NCBI GenBank assembly: GCA_026645575.1
Contig: JAPKMW010000149.1
Location: 1 to 19,201 of the forward strand
Source: Caldilineaceae bacterium
GTDB lineage: Bacteria; Chloroflexota; Anaerolineae; Caldilineales; Caldilineaceae
Direction of reading: 5' to 3'
DNA length: 19,201 nt
The translations under genes were made by a program, and so were the position numbers. Shown piece by piece: positions 9,162-17,317 of the stretch. The notes beneath the pieces were generated by a model. The model searched no databases. It was not told the origin of the DNA and saw nothing but the letters and a program-made list of their open reading frames with translations. Each line of letters opens with the position of its first letter. The stretch's first letter is position 1.

Positions 9162-9527
9162 ATGCCAAAGCAAACACTAACCGGCACCCTGGAAGAGCAA
9201 TGTGAATTTCTCTACCAGATGGCACAGGAAAAGATGACCCAAGGCAATTTTACTGGCGCCGTGCATGTGTTACAGGAAATTGTAAAGCACGCACCGAAGT
9301 TTCGTGACGCTGCCGCTTTGTTGGCGGAAGCCAAACGTAAAAAGGCCGAGCAGCGCCGGTTGATCTTCTGGGTGATCGGTGGGTCGGTTCTCTTTATTGC
9401 TTTTGGCACCTTGCTACAACTGCCGAATGATTGGTTATTTATCACCTTTGCCGTGGTCGGCGCCCTTGTGGGCTTTGCCGTCGGCAACGTTTGGGAAATA
9501 CGTAAACGTCGTCATCAAAATCAATGA
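9162..9527 (+). CDS. Small TPR-like protein with two membrane helices, inside the nuo operon
   Basis: I do not recognise this 121-residue protein as a complex I subunit. Residues 10-60 form a helical pair resembling one tetratricopeptide repeat plus a further helix ([25 protein letters not shown], then [14 protein letters not shown]). A basic stretch (KRKKAEQRR, 58-66) precedes two hydrophobic helices (about 67-87 and 91-110), and the tail is basic (RKRRHQNQ). This predicts a membrane protein with its TPR and tail on the cytoplasmic side. Start ATG 9162 has GGA 9 bases upstream. It sits between nuoK and nuoL on the same strand. Its stop overlaps a possible ATG of the nuoL frame (ATGA at 9524). 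An assembly or accessory role for the membrane arm is inferred from position only. Confidence 0.85.
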   Translation: MPKQTLTGTLEEQCEFLYQMAQEKMTQGNFTGAVHVLQEIVKHAPKFRDAAALLAEAKRKKAEQRRLIFWVIGGSVLFIAFGTLLQLPNDWLFITFAVVGALVGFAVGNVWEIRKRRHQNQ

Positions 9528-9533
9528 TTGTGC

Positions 9534-9552
9534 AGCCACCAATTTGGTGGCT
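9534..9552. repeat. Short hairpin ahead of nuoL
   Basis: AGCCACCAA and TTGGTGGCT flank a single central T, with no mismatch in the 9-bp arms. The hairpin lies between the TPR gene stop and the preferred nuoL start. It could influence which nuoL start is used. Confidence 0.7.
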
Positions 9553-9577
9553 CAGTCATGACAAATGGGGTTTACTC

Positions 9578-11872
9578 ATGGATGGATTTTTAAATTTAGC
9601 GTGGCTGGTTCCGGTTCCGCCCTTCTTGGCCTTTCTGGCGATTGTTCTCTTTCTCAATCGCAACAAGAGCATGAGCGCCATGACCGCGATCGGCGGGGTG
9701 GTTGTCAGCTTGTTATTGAGCTGGCCGATTGCCTTCTCAGCCTTTTTCACCGAACACTTTGGTGAGCATCCGGTGGAGGGACAACTTTTTGCAATCCCGA
9801 CCGGCGCCAGCTCCTTTTCGGTGGGCTATCAGGTTGACCCGGCGAATGCGCTCATGTTGTTTATGTCGTCGTTTCTGCTGGTGATGATCTTTGTCTACGC
9901 CAGCGGCTACATGACCTTCCCGCATCATCTACAGCCGGAAGCCTACCCCGAAGCGCATCGCCAGGGCAAAGATCCGCGCTATAGCCGCTTTATGGCCTAC
10001 ATCAGCCTCTTTGCGGTAGGGATGTTGGGCTTGGTCGTCTCGAACTCGCTGCTTACCTTCTTTATCTTCTGGGAAGTGATGGGCCTCTGTAGCTACCTGC
10101 TCATCGGTTTTTGGTATGAGAAGAAGTCGGCGCAGGCGGCTTCGATCAAAGCCTTTATGACCACGCGCATCGGCGATGTGATCATGTTGATTGGTGTGAT
10201 GTTCCTCTACATCCACAGTGAGCCGAGCAGCTTGATGTTTAAGGACATCTTGAACCCGGAAAATCTGCATCACCTGGGCGAGATGATGGTGACCGTGCCG
10301 CTGATCAACCAGGAAATGCCCTGGGTGGCGGCGATTGCGCTCCTCATCTTCTTCGGTACAGTTGGCAAGAGCGCCCAATTCCCGCTCCATGTCTGGTTGC
10401 CCGATGCCATGGAAGGCCCGACTCCGGTCAGCGCCATGATCCATGCGGCGACGATGGTCTCTGCCGGCGTCTTCTTGCTGGTGCGCATGTTCCCGCTCTT
10501 TTACGTCGCTGGTGAAGTCTCGCCGGGTACGATGACCTTTGTCGCCTTTATCGGCGCCTTCACCGCCATCTTTGCCTCGACGATTGCCGTGGCCCAATGG
10601 GACATCAAGCGGGTGCTGGCCTATTCGACCATCAGCCAGCTTGGCTTTATGGTGGCGGCCATCGGCACCGGCGCTTATATTGCGGCGATCTTCCACTTGA
10701 TCACCCATGCCTTCTTCAAAGCGTTGCTCTTTCTCGGCTCCGGCAGTGTGATTCATGGCGTTGAACATGGCGCCCACCATGTCCACGCACATGCCGGTCA
10801 CGGTCATGGCAATGGTCATGATGCCGGCCACGGCGCTCATCACCCGCACGACGCGCATGGGCATGAAGATCATGGTGGTACTCCAGGTGAAACCCATTCG
10901 ACCCGTGTTCTGATTCCACGCCCGGATGGCGCGCTTGATCCCGAAGATACGCAAGATATGCGTAACATGGGCGGCCTCTTGCGGCGGATGCCGCGCACGG
11001 CCATCACCTTTATCATCGGTGGCTTGGCTTTGAGCGGCTTCCCGTTGATCACCGCTGGTTTCTGGTCAAAGGATGAAATTCTGGCGAGCGCCTGGTACAA
11101 CGGCAATACCATTGTCTTCTGGACGCTGGCCGTGGCAGCCTTCTTGACGGCCTTCTATACCATGCGCCAGATCTGCCTCTCTTTCCTGGGCACAGCCCGC
11201 ACCGAAATGGCGGCTCACGCCCCAGAGAGTGTGGCGGCAATGACCATTCCGCTGATTCTGATTACCCCTTTTGCCATTGGGTTAGGGTGGTTCGGCATCC
11301 CCGAATGGTTTTTTGGCGCTACGAACTGGATTGCGCATTTCTTGGACCCCTACGCCGAATATCTTGGTTTCCACAGCGTGCATCCCAAATTTAGTGTGGT
11401 TCCGTTGGCTGCGTCCGTATTGGTGGCGCTGGGCGGTTTAGGGTTGGGTTATGTGGTCTATGGCAAGGGGTTGCAACCCGGTCAGATCGACCCGCTGCGC
11501 AATGTGCTTGGCCCCTTCTGGTTGGTGCTGCATAACAAGTATTACATTGACGAACTCTACAACAGCACGATTGTCGCCTTCTCTCGTGGACTTTCCAGCT
11601 TCCTCTATTGGTTTGATGATCTCTGGGTGATCGACCCGATTATCAACGGTATTGGCGCCGCCGGCGTCTGGATCTCACGCTTCCTGGCGGAATTTGATCG
11701 CATTGTAGTGGACGGTTTGGTCAATTTGATGGGGTATATCTCGGATGGCGCCGGTCGTGTGCTACGCAACACACAGGACGGTCAAGTCCAGGTTTATTTA
11801 ATGGTGTTGGCTGTCTCGATAACGGTTTGGCTCCTGCTCAAGGCGCTGCCGATCTTCTTGACGTTGGTTTAA
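9578..11872 (+). CDS. nuoL: NADH:quinone oxidoreductase subunit NuoL with a histidine-rich insertion
   Basis: NuoL is the distal antiporter-like proton-pumping subunit. From ATG 9578 (GGGG 7 bases upstream) it has 764 residues. Core pump residues are present: E166 ([17 protein letters not shown]) and K264 ([34 protein letters not shown]). The long lateral helix and final anchor are at the C-terminus. Between GSVIHG and [13 protein letters not shown], where family members normally have a short loop, there is an extra stretch of about 60 residues. It contains 16 histidines within residues 393-432, followed by an acidic/Pro piece. An alternative start at ATG 9524 overlaps the preceding stop but lacks a ribosome site and adds 18 atypical residues. 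nuoM follows after a 240-base spacer. Confidence 0.96.
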   Translation: MDGFLNLAWLVPVPPFLAFLAIVLFLNRNKSMSAMTAIGGVVVSLLLSWPIAFSAFFTEHFGEHPVEGQLFAIPTGASSFSVGYQVDPANALMLFMSSFLLVMIFVYASGYMTFPHHLQPEAYPEAHRQGKDPRYSRFMAYISLFAVGMLGLVVSNSLLTFFIFWEVMGLCSYLLIGFWYEKKSAQAASIKAFMTTRIGDVIMLIGVMFLYIHSEPSSLMFKDILNPENLHHLGEMMVTVPLINQEMPWVAAIALLIFFGTVGKSAQFPLHVWLPDAMEGPTPVSAMIHAATMVSAGVFLLVRMFPLFYVAGEVSPGTMTFVAFIGAFTAIFASTIAVAQWDIKRVLAYSTISQLGFMVAAIGTGAYIAAIFHLITHAFFKALLFLGSGSVIHGVEHGAHHVHAHAGHGHGNGHDAGHGAHHPHDAHGHEDHGGTPGETHSTRVLIPRPDGALDPEDTQDMRNMGGLLRRMPRTAITFIIGGLALSGFPLITAGFWSKDEILASAWYNGNTIVFWTLAVAAFLTAFYTMRQICLSFLGTARTEMAAHAPESVAAMTIPLILITPFAIGLGWFGIPEWFFGATNWIAHFLDPYAEYLGFHSVHPKFSVVPLAASVLVALGGLGLGYVVYGKGLQPGQIDPLRNVLGPFWLVLHNKYYIDELYNSTIVAFSRGLSSFLYWFDDLWVIDPIINGIGAAGVWISRFLAEFDRIVVDGLVNLMGYISDGAGRVLRNTQDGQVQVYLMVLAVSITVWLLLKALPIFLTLV
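10754..10873 (+). other. His-rich loop coding segment of nuoL
   Basis: These 40 codons (residues 393-432) encode 16 His together with Gly, Ala and Asp, in HGHGNGH- and HAHAGH-like steps. The loop lies between two membrane helices. Such sequences commonly bind Zn, Ni or Cu, but metal binding here is inferred. Confidence 0.9.
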
Positions 11873-11935
11873 TGTGGGTAATAGAGAGACGAAGAGATTA
11901 GTACGCAATGGCGTAAATAAAACAATAGTGAATCA

Positions 11936-12004
11936 GTAGGACAGTAGTTCAGTGAGACAGTCAGATAGTCACTGTCTTACTGTCTCACTGAACTACTGTC
12001 TTAC
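11936..12004. repeat. Large inverted repeat in the nuoL-nuoM spacer
   Basis: Arms 11936-11961 and 11979-12004 pair over 26 positions with one G-U wobble; the inner 22 bp are perfect. The loop is 17 bases. The arms are built from CAGT/AGTAG words (ACAGTAGTTCAGTGAGACAGT), and the loop continues the same words. The rest of the 241-bp spacer (11873-12113) is A/T-rich and has only a weak promoter-like TTGACG at 12041 with no good -10. Confidence 0.93.
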
Positions 12005-12113
12005 TTCCGCCGCTCTGTACCAAGTAACTGAATCTCTCTTTTGACGGATAAATTTTTGTTAAATTTTGTGATAAATTGAATTCCAAAAGCTAGGCTCTGC
12101 GGAGGGAAAGTTC

Positions 12114-13724
12114 ATGGATTTCCTAAATTCGTGGTTGTTAATTCTGATTCTATTCTGGCCGGCTGTTGCTGCCATCCTGGCGTTGATGACCAGCAATGAG
12201 CGGGCGATCAAGTGGGGCTCGATCTTTGCGAGTTTGTTGCCCCTCGGCTTGAGCATTTACATGCTCTTCGCTTTCGATTTCACTGCGACCGGGATGCAGT
12301 TTGAAGTGCGCGTCCCCTGGATTGAAGCGCTTAACGCCAGTTTCCACCTGGGCGTGGATGGCCTGAGCGTACCGTTGATCTTCTTGACCGCGCTGTTATC
12401 GACCCTGAGCATCTATTATAGTGCCGGGACGATTCGCACACGGGTCAAAGAATATTTTATCATGTTCCAGTTGCTGGCTTTTAGCATGTTCGGCGTCTTT
12501 ATGGCGCTCGATTATGTCCTCTTCTATGTCTTCTGGGAAATCAGCCTGGTGCCAATGTACTTGCTCATTGGCATCTGGGGTGGTCAGAATCGCAACTATG
12601 CGGCGATTAAGTTCTTTATCTACACCTTGATCGGTTCGGTTGCCATGTTGCTGGCGATTCTCGGTACCTACTTCGCCACAGGCACCTTTAATATTTTGGA
12701 AGCGGCAGCACTCAAGCCCTTCCAGGATCTGCCGGCGTCGGATGCGTTGCTGTTGACCAGCCTGGCCTTCTGGGGGTTCTTCTTTGGCTTTGCCTTCAAA
12801 GTGCCGAGCTTCCCCTTCCATACCTGGTTGCCCGATGCCCATACCGAAGCGCCAACAGCCGGTAGCGTCATTCTGGCTGGTGTGTTGCTCAAACTGGGCG
12901 CCTATGGTCTTTTGCGCATTGTGTTGCCCACGTACCCAACGGCTAGTCAATATTGGGCCATGTGGTTGGTGGCATTGGGCGCGATTGCGATCGTCTATGG
13001 CGCCTTCGTCTGTGTGGCACAGACCGACCTCAAGCGTTTGATTGCCTATAGCTCGGTTTCGCATATGGGTTATGTCATGTTGGGCATCGGCGCAGCGGCG
13101 CAAGTCATTACGCCGGAAGGGATGGCCGAGGCGGCCAAAGTCTTCCACCTTTCGGAAGAAGCGATTCGTGACAGTGCTGCGATGGCGATCAACGGGGCGA
13201 CGCTCCAAATGTTCAACCACGGGATTATTACCGGTGCGTTGTTCCTTCTCGTTGGCGTCATCTACGAACGGGCACACACCCGTGAGCTTGCCAAATTCGG
13301 CGGTCTCAGTTCCAAGACCCCGTATTTCTATGCCTTGATGTTGGTGGCTGGTTTTGCCAGCTTGGGGCTGCCGGGGTTGGCCGGTTTCTGGGCCGAGTTC
13401 TTCACCTTCCGCGGCGCCTTTGCCATTGTGCCCTACTGGGCGGCCTTTGGCACCATCGGCATTGTGATGACCGCCGTCTACATTCTCTGGCGCATTATCC
13501 AGAATGTCTTCCTGGGTGAATACGACGCCCATAAGCTGCACCACTGGACGACCGTGCAGGGGGATCATGCTGACGGCCCGACCGACATGGTGGCCTTTGA
13601 GAAGCTGACCCTCTGGCCGTTAATCATCGGCATGTTCATCCTGGGCATCTACCCGACGCTCATCTTGAACTACTTCAACGGGGCAGCGTTGCAGTTGATC
13701 GATTTTGTTCACAGTATCCTGTAA
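12114..13724 (+). CDS. nuoM: NADH:quinone oxidoreductase subunit NuoM
   Basis: NuoM is the second antiporter-like pump subunit of the membrane arm. The 536-residue product has about 14 helices. The key acid E142 is in the FWEISLVPMYLLIGIWGG signature, and the buried lysine K229 in FKVPSFPFHTWLPDAHTEAPTAGSVILAGVLLKLG. A later signature, QTDLKRLIAYSSVSHMGYVMLG, is also present. A polar stretch of about 30 residues (EGMAEAAKVFHLSEEAIRDS) lies between this and the helix GATLQMFNHG. It is somewhat longer than the usual loop here. Start ATG 12114 follows GGAGGG by 7 bases, the best ribosome site in the block. Confidence 0.97.
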   Translation: MDFLNSWLLILILFWPAVAAILALMTSNERAIKWGSIFASLLPLGLSIYMLFAFDFTATGMQFEVRVPWIEALNASFHLGVDGLSVPLIFLTALLSTLSIYYSAGTIRTRVKEYFIMFQLLAFSMFGVFMALDYVLFYVFWEISLVPMYLLIGIWGGQNRNYAAIKFFIYTLIGSVAMLLAILGTYFATGTFNILEAAALKPFQDLPASDALLLTSLAFWGFFFGFAFKVPSFPFHTWLPDAHTEAPTAGSVILAGVLLKLGAYGLLRIVLPTYPTASQYWAMWLVALGAIAIVYGAFVCVAQTDLKRLIAYSSVSHMGYVMLGIGAAAQVITPEGMAEAAKVFHLSEEAIRDSAAMAINGATLQMFNHGIITGALFLLVGVIYERAHTRELAKFGGLSSKTPYFYALMLVAGFASLGLPGLAGFWAEFFTFRGAFAIVPYWAAFGTIGIVMTAVYILWRIIQNVFLGEYDAHKLHHWTTVQGDHADGPTDMVAFEKLTLWPLIIGMFILGIYPTLILNYFNGAALQLIDFVHSIL

Positions 13725-13732
13725 AACGAACT

Positions 13733-13799
13733 TAATCTCTCAATCTCTCAATCTCCTTAGTATCTAAAGAGATTGAGAGATTGAGAGATTGAGAGATTA
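13733..13799. repeat. Inverted repeat of GAGAGATT octamers in the nuoM-nuoN spacer
   Basis: Perfect 23-bp arms 13733-13755 and 13777-13799 consist of an 8-bp unit (AATCTCTC on the left, GAGAGATT on the right). The right side carries one extra unit and continues toward 13769. The asymmetry suggests expansion by replication slippage. Confidence 0.93.
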
Positions 13800-13819
13800 G
13801 ATAAACAAGGGGGACGACC

Positions 13820-15340
13820 TTGAGCGAAGTAACAGTCGGGTCACTGGGGTCGATTTTACCGGAAATTATTCTGTTGCTGGGTGGGTTGCTCATCTTATTG
13901 TTAGACACTACCCTGGGCAGCAAAAATGATTCCGGTCGTGGCTACATGGCGATTTCGGTGTTGTTTTTATTTGTCGGTTTGGTGGGGGTGATCGCCCAGT
14001 TTGGCCGTTTTGCCGCCGTCGGCAACTTGAGCCAGCCATTCACTGCATTGTCGGTGATTGAAGTCGATGCCTTTGGCCTCTTTCTCAAAGTGACCATTTA
14101 CGCTGCCATGTTAATTGTGGCAGTCGCCGGCGGCGGCTTTATGAATGCGCGGGTGACGGGCAAAAGCGAATTTTGGTCGCTTTTCCTCTTTGTCACCATG
14201 GCCATGAGCTTTGCCGTAAGCGCCAACAATCTGTTGTTGCTCTTCCTGGCGATTGAAGCGCTCTCCATCACGAGTTATATCCTGGTGGGGATCGTGCGCA
14301 ATGATAAACGTAGCGCTGAAGCCGGCGTCAAGTATTTCTTGTATGGGTCGGTGGCTTCGTCGATCATGCTTTATGGCATGAGTCTATTATATGGCGCTTC
14401 CGGCTCGTTAAATCTAACTGTGATCGGGCAGGCGTTTGCTGAAAATGAAGCTTTGCAACCAGTAGCCTTAGTAACATCGCTTCTGCTCTTGGTTGGTCTA
14501 GGTTTCAAGGCCAGTCTGGCCCCCTTCTATCAATGGGCGCCAGACACTTATGATGGCGCACCAACGCCAATTACCGCCTACTTGTCTACTGCCTCAAAAG
14601 CGGTTGGCTTTGCTGTGCTGGCGCGTGTCTTCATCGTTGGCTTTGGCGCTTTCCGCGCCGACTGGGTGCCGATCTTGACGGGTTTGAGCATTTTGACCAT
14701 GAGCCTCGGCAACCTGATTGCGTTGCGCCAGACCAATGTTAAGCGTATGTTAGCCTATAGCTCGGTAGCGCAAGCCGGCTACATGTTGATGGGGTTGGCG
14801 GCTGTCGTTTCCAGCACCCAAGGCGATGTCGCGGTGTTGACGATGAATGGTCTCAATGGCCTTTTGATCTATCTCTTTGCCTACCTCTTCACCAACATCG
14901 GCGCCTTCATGGTGGTGATGGCCGTAGAAGATGATGCGGGTAACGCCGAAATCAACAGCTTTGATAATCTCTTCCAACGCTCACCGGCGCTGGCGTTGTC
15001 TATGTTTATCTTCCTATTGAGCCTGACCGGCATTCCGTTGACCGGCGGCTTTATCGGCAAGTTCTATGTCTTTGGCGCTGCGGTGCAACATCAATACTTC
15101 TGGTTGGCCGCCATCGCTATGATCAATGCTGCCATTGCGGCCTACTACTATTTGAACATTGCCCGCGCCATGTTCTTCTCGACATCGGCAGAAGGCCAGA
15201 AGCCGTTTTTGATCAGCATTCCTGTGCAAATGACCCTGATCATTTGTGTGGTCGCCACTTTCTGGATCGGCGTCTACCCACCCAGCGTCATCGAATGGGT
15301 GGACAGAGCCTCGCGCCAACTGCTGTCAATGGGTCTTTAG
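13820..15340 (+). CDS. nuoN: NADH:quinone oxidoreductase subunit NuoN
   Basis: NuoN is the third antiporter-like pump subunit, next to NuoK. The 506-residue product has about 14 helices. E146 lies in LFLAIEALSITSYILVGI, and K230 in GFKASLAPFYQWAPDTYDGAPTPITAYLSTASKAVGF. The NVKRMLAYSSVAQAGYMLMGL signature is also typical. The start is TTG 13820, preceded at 6 bases by AAGGGGG (13807-13813), a strong site that decides in favour of this unusual codon. It is the last nuo gene and is followed by a clear terminator. Confidence 0.97.
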   Translation: MSEVTVGSLGSILPEIILLLGGLLILLLDTTLGSKNDSGRGYMAISVLFLFVGLVGVIAQFGRFAAVGNLSQPFTALSVIEVDAFGLFLKVTIYAAMLIVAVAGGGFMNARVTGKSEFWSLFLFVTMAMSFAVSANNLLLLFLAIEALSITSYILVGIVRNDKRSAEAGVKYFLYGSVASSIMLYGMSLLYGASGSLNLTVIGQAFAENEALQPVALVTSLLLLVGLGFKASLAPFYQWAPDTYDGAPTPITAYLSTASKAVGFAVLARVFIVGFGAFRADWVPILTGLSILTMSLGNLIALRQTNVKRMLAYSSVAQAGYMLMGLAAVVSSTQGDVAVLTMNGLNGLLIYLFAYLFTNIGAFMVVMAVEDDAGNAEINSFDNLFQRSPALALSMFIFLLSLTGIPLTGGFIGKFYVFGAAVQHQYFWLAAIAMINAAIAAYYYLNIARAMFFSTSAEGQKPFLISIPVQMTLIICVVATFWIGVYPPSVIEWVDRASRQLLSMGL

Positions 15341-15345
15341 CTATA

Positions 15346-15364
15346 GTGCGGTTGCAAACCGCAC
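15346..15364 (+). repeat. Short hairpin just after nuoN
   Basis: GTGCGGTT and AACCGCAC flank a 3-base loop and begin 6 bases past the nuoN stop. There is no U-tract. It lies directly upstream of the intrinsic terminator and may add to 3'-end stability. Confidence 0.6.
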
Positions 15365-15375
15365 AGGGGTATAGG

Positions 15376-15423
15376 AAAACGTCAAGGTGTGTGGCGATCA
15401 ACCACACACCTTGACGTTTTTTT
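15376..15423 (+). terminator. Rho-independent terminator of the nuo membrane-arm block
   Basis: A perfect 19-bp stem (AAAACGTCAAGGTGTGTGG, 15376-15394, with its complement 15402-15420) surrounds a 7-base loop, and the T-run extends to 15423. The A-rich left side could also make it work in the other direction. Confidence 0.93.
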
Positions 15424-15439
15424 GTGCTGTGGATCTTTT

Positions 15440-15469
15440 TTGTCCTGTACGTTTTTTATAGAGTATAAT
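15440..15469 (+). promoter_or_regulatory. Promoter of the propeller-protein gene
   Basis: TTGTCC (15440-15445), an 18-base spacer, and a perfect TATAAT (15464-15469). The first purine at a normal distance is G15478, the first base of the GTG start codon. The message is therefore probably leaderless or has 1-2 leader bases. Confidence 0.7.
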
Positions 15470-15477
15470 CTATAATT

Positions 15478-17277
15478 GTGAGCGCTACTATTCTCGCACA
15501 CCGCTGGCGTGTGCTTCAATCCTGTGGTACACATGTGTTGCCTTTTCTGGCTCTAGCCTTGCTGCTGGCGTTGGTGTTGTTACCTACCTGGGCCAGAGCG
15601 CAAGGTGGGGCTATCCCCACGCGCAATGCAGTAGTAAGTTTGGCGATCATGCCGGGGGCGCCGGACAAAGTGCTGGCCGGCACGCTTAATGCCCCTGACG
15701 CCCCTAGCGTCTATCGCACGGCTGACGGTGGAATTACCTGGACACGCGCCAGCGCCGGCCTGGTGCAAGAAATGAGTGTGGCTGGTTTGGCCTTTGATCC
15801 CCAAAATCCACGTTTGGCCCTGGCCGGTGATGGTGGCTTTGGCAATCTCTTCCGCAGTCGCGACAGTGGCGATACCTGGGAAGTGCTGACTTCATTTCAA
15901 GGGTTGCTCTCCGAAAACAGCGCAGTCGGCGAAGTCTACGCCGCTATTGAAAATGGCAAAAGCACCTTTTATGTCTGCACTCGCTTTGATGGCGTCTTGC
16001 GCACGATTGATAGTGGGAATAGCTGGCAGAAGGTCGATGGCGGTCTGGTTGGGGAAGCCCGTCGCGTGCGCGAATTGGTGCAGGTAGGCGATGTTCTCTA
16101 TGCCGGCACTCATGCTGGCCTTTACCGTCTAACCGCCGGCAGTGTGGTCTGGGAAGTGGTTGCCAGCTTTCCCACTAACGTGATTGTCTTTAGCCTGACG
16201 GCTGACCAGGGACAGATTTACGCCGGCGCCGGCAATGGGCTATATCAAAGCGCCGATGGTGTAACCTGGACACGTATTAGCGGCTTTCCCAACACGGTGG
16301 TCTATGATGTCGTGACGACCGGACGACTAGTGGTGGCGGCTACGGAAAATGGCCTGTGGAGCGGCGCCGGTGAGAGTTGGCAATTGGCAACGTTCAATGG
16401 CGTGCCATATGACGGTGTTGTCTATGCCGTCGCCAATACGCCCAAAGCGCCTCGCACCATCTATGCCGGCACAGTCACCGACTGGGTCTTGCGCAGCGAT
16501 GACGAGGGCGTCACCTTTACAGCGCTTGCCAACATGCCGCCGCTTGATGTGCGCGCTGCGCTGGCTACCGCTACGCCCACCTTTACACCGACCCCTACCC
16601 CGACCGATACGCCAACGCCGACCAACACCCCCACCGAAACGCCAACTCATACGCCAACCATTACGCCGACTGATACGCCGCTGCCGACCGAAACGCCGAC
16701 GCCGACCCACACCCCTACCGAAACGCCAACCATGACCGAAACACCAACGTTGACCGAAACGCCCGTACCGGCTATCTTTGAGCCGCCAGCGACGACGGCG
16801 ATTACAACAACGGTCGATGGTGGCGCTTTGGCCCTGACAACAACGGCGACAACAACGGTAACAACAACGGTAACAACAACGCTGACCTTACTCTCAACGG
16901 CGACCCCAACCGTGACAGCGTCTAGTGACCTAACGACAACGTCTTTGCTGACCGGCAGCGGTGCGATCACGGATCTCGATGTGATTACCGTCAATATTCC
17001 CGATGTACCCCCAACCCCAACGCCGACGCCTACGGCGACGCTAACGCCTGTGCCGCCCACACCGACCGAAACACCAACAGCGACCGCCACCAGCACCCCC
17101 ACCCCGGAGATGCCACCCACGGCAACCCCGACGCCAACAGTAACGCCCACGCCGATCGATGTGATAGCGGTGGTTTCGGCCAGTTTACCGCCTGTGTTGA
17201 TGGCAGTCAGTCTAGTCATGGTTGCCATCATTTTACTAGCCGGCATCTCGATTGTGCGCGGGCCGCGCGATATTTAA
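15478..17277 (+). CDS. Secreted seven-repeat beta-propeller protein with Thr/Pro stalk and C-terminal anchor
   Basis: The 599-residue product has a signal peptide (hydrophobic 20-38, cleavage likely after ARA at 41). Next come seven propeller repeats with Asp-box motifs of the BNR/Ycf48-like kind at 81-88 (TADGGITW), 127-134 (SRDSGDTW), 176-183 (TIDSGNSW), 258-264 (SADGVTW) and 340-347 (SDDEGVTF). Degenerate copies lie near 218-225 and 295-301. Residues 363-560 are a Thr/Pro-rich stalk (TPTPT and TTTV runs), likely extended and perhaps glycosylated. Residues 573-593 form a membrane anchor, with RGPRDI at the cytoplasmic end. Start GTG 15478 has no ribosome site and sits on the predicted transcription start. 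Such stalked surface proteins are common in Chloroflexota. The ligand or activity is unknown, and sialidase catalytic residues are not evident. murE follows after 40 bases. Confidence 0.88.
   Translation: MSATILAHRWRVLQSCGTHVLPFLALALLLALVLLPTWARAQGGAIPTRNAVVSLAIMPGAPDKVLAGTLNAPDAPSVYRTADGGITWTRASAGLVQEMSVAGLAFDPQNPRLALAGDGGFGNLFRSRDSGDTWEVLTSFQGLLSENSAVGEVYAAIENGKSTFYVCTRFDGVLRTIDSGNSWQKVDGGLVGEARRVRELVQVGDVLYAGTHAGLYRLTAGSVVWEVVASFPTNVIVFSLTADQGQIYAGAGNGLYQSADGVTWTRISGFPNTVVYDVVTTGRLVVAATENGLWSGAGESWQLATFNGVPYDGVVYAVANTPKAPRTIYAGTVTDWVLRSDDEGVTFTALANMPPLDVRAALATATPTFTPTPTPTDTPTPTNTPTETPTHTPTITPTDTPLPTETPTPTHTPTETPTMTETPTLTETPVPAIFEPPATTAITTTVDGGALALTTTATTTVTTTVTTTLTLLSTATPTVTASSDLTTTSLLTGSGAITDLDVITVNIPDVPPTPTPTPTATLTPVPPTPTETPTATATSTPTPEMPPTATPTPTVTPTPIDVIAVVSASLPPVLMAVSLVMVAIILLAGISIVRGPRDI
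16564..17157 (+). repeat. Low-complexity Thr/Pro-coding repeat region
   Basis: Three sub-blocks are visible: ACNCCNAC-type words coding TPT/TET (16564-16770), ACAACG/ACAACGGTA words coding TTT/TTV (16795-16890), and a second TPT block (17010-17157). Codon choice varies between C-ending and G-ending triplets, so the region is old rather than freshly expanded, except for the near-identical ACAACGGTAACA steps at 16850-16880. Confidence 0.85.
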
Positions 17278-17317
17278 AATGGGTACGGCTAAGCGCTGTT
17301 ACTAGGATGGATTCTTT

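Noticed and set aside
9929..10954. 341-codon open frame on the minus strand opposite nuoL
   Set aside because: Charged, low-complexity translation opposite a membrane-protein gene; the His-rich insert of nuoL accounts for its Met/Asp-rich start.
12041..12069. Internal promoter upstream of nuoM (TTGACG)
   Set aside because: The sequence 17 bases downstream (TTTTGT) matches the -10 consensus at only three of six positions.
12396..13568. 390-codon open frame on the minus strand opposite nuoM
   Set aside because: It is a shadow of nuoM: His/Gly/Gln-rich composition, no family resemblance, no ribosome site, and full overlap with a clear subunit gene.
13733..13799. CRISPR-like array
   Set aside because: Repeat units are 8 bp with no spacers and form an inverted, not direct, arrangement; no cas genes are nearby.
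16647..17246. 199-codon Val/Gly-rich open frame on the minus strand
   Set aside because: It is the reverse reading of the Thr/Pro stalk repeats. The regular GVGVSV pattern is an artefact of the ACN/CCN codons.
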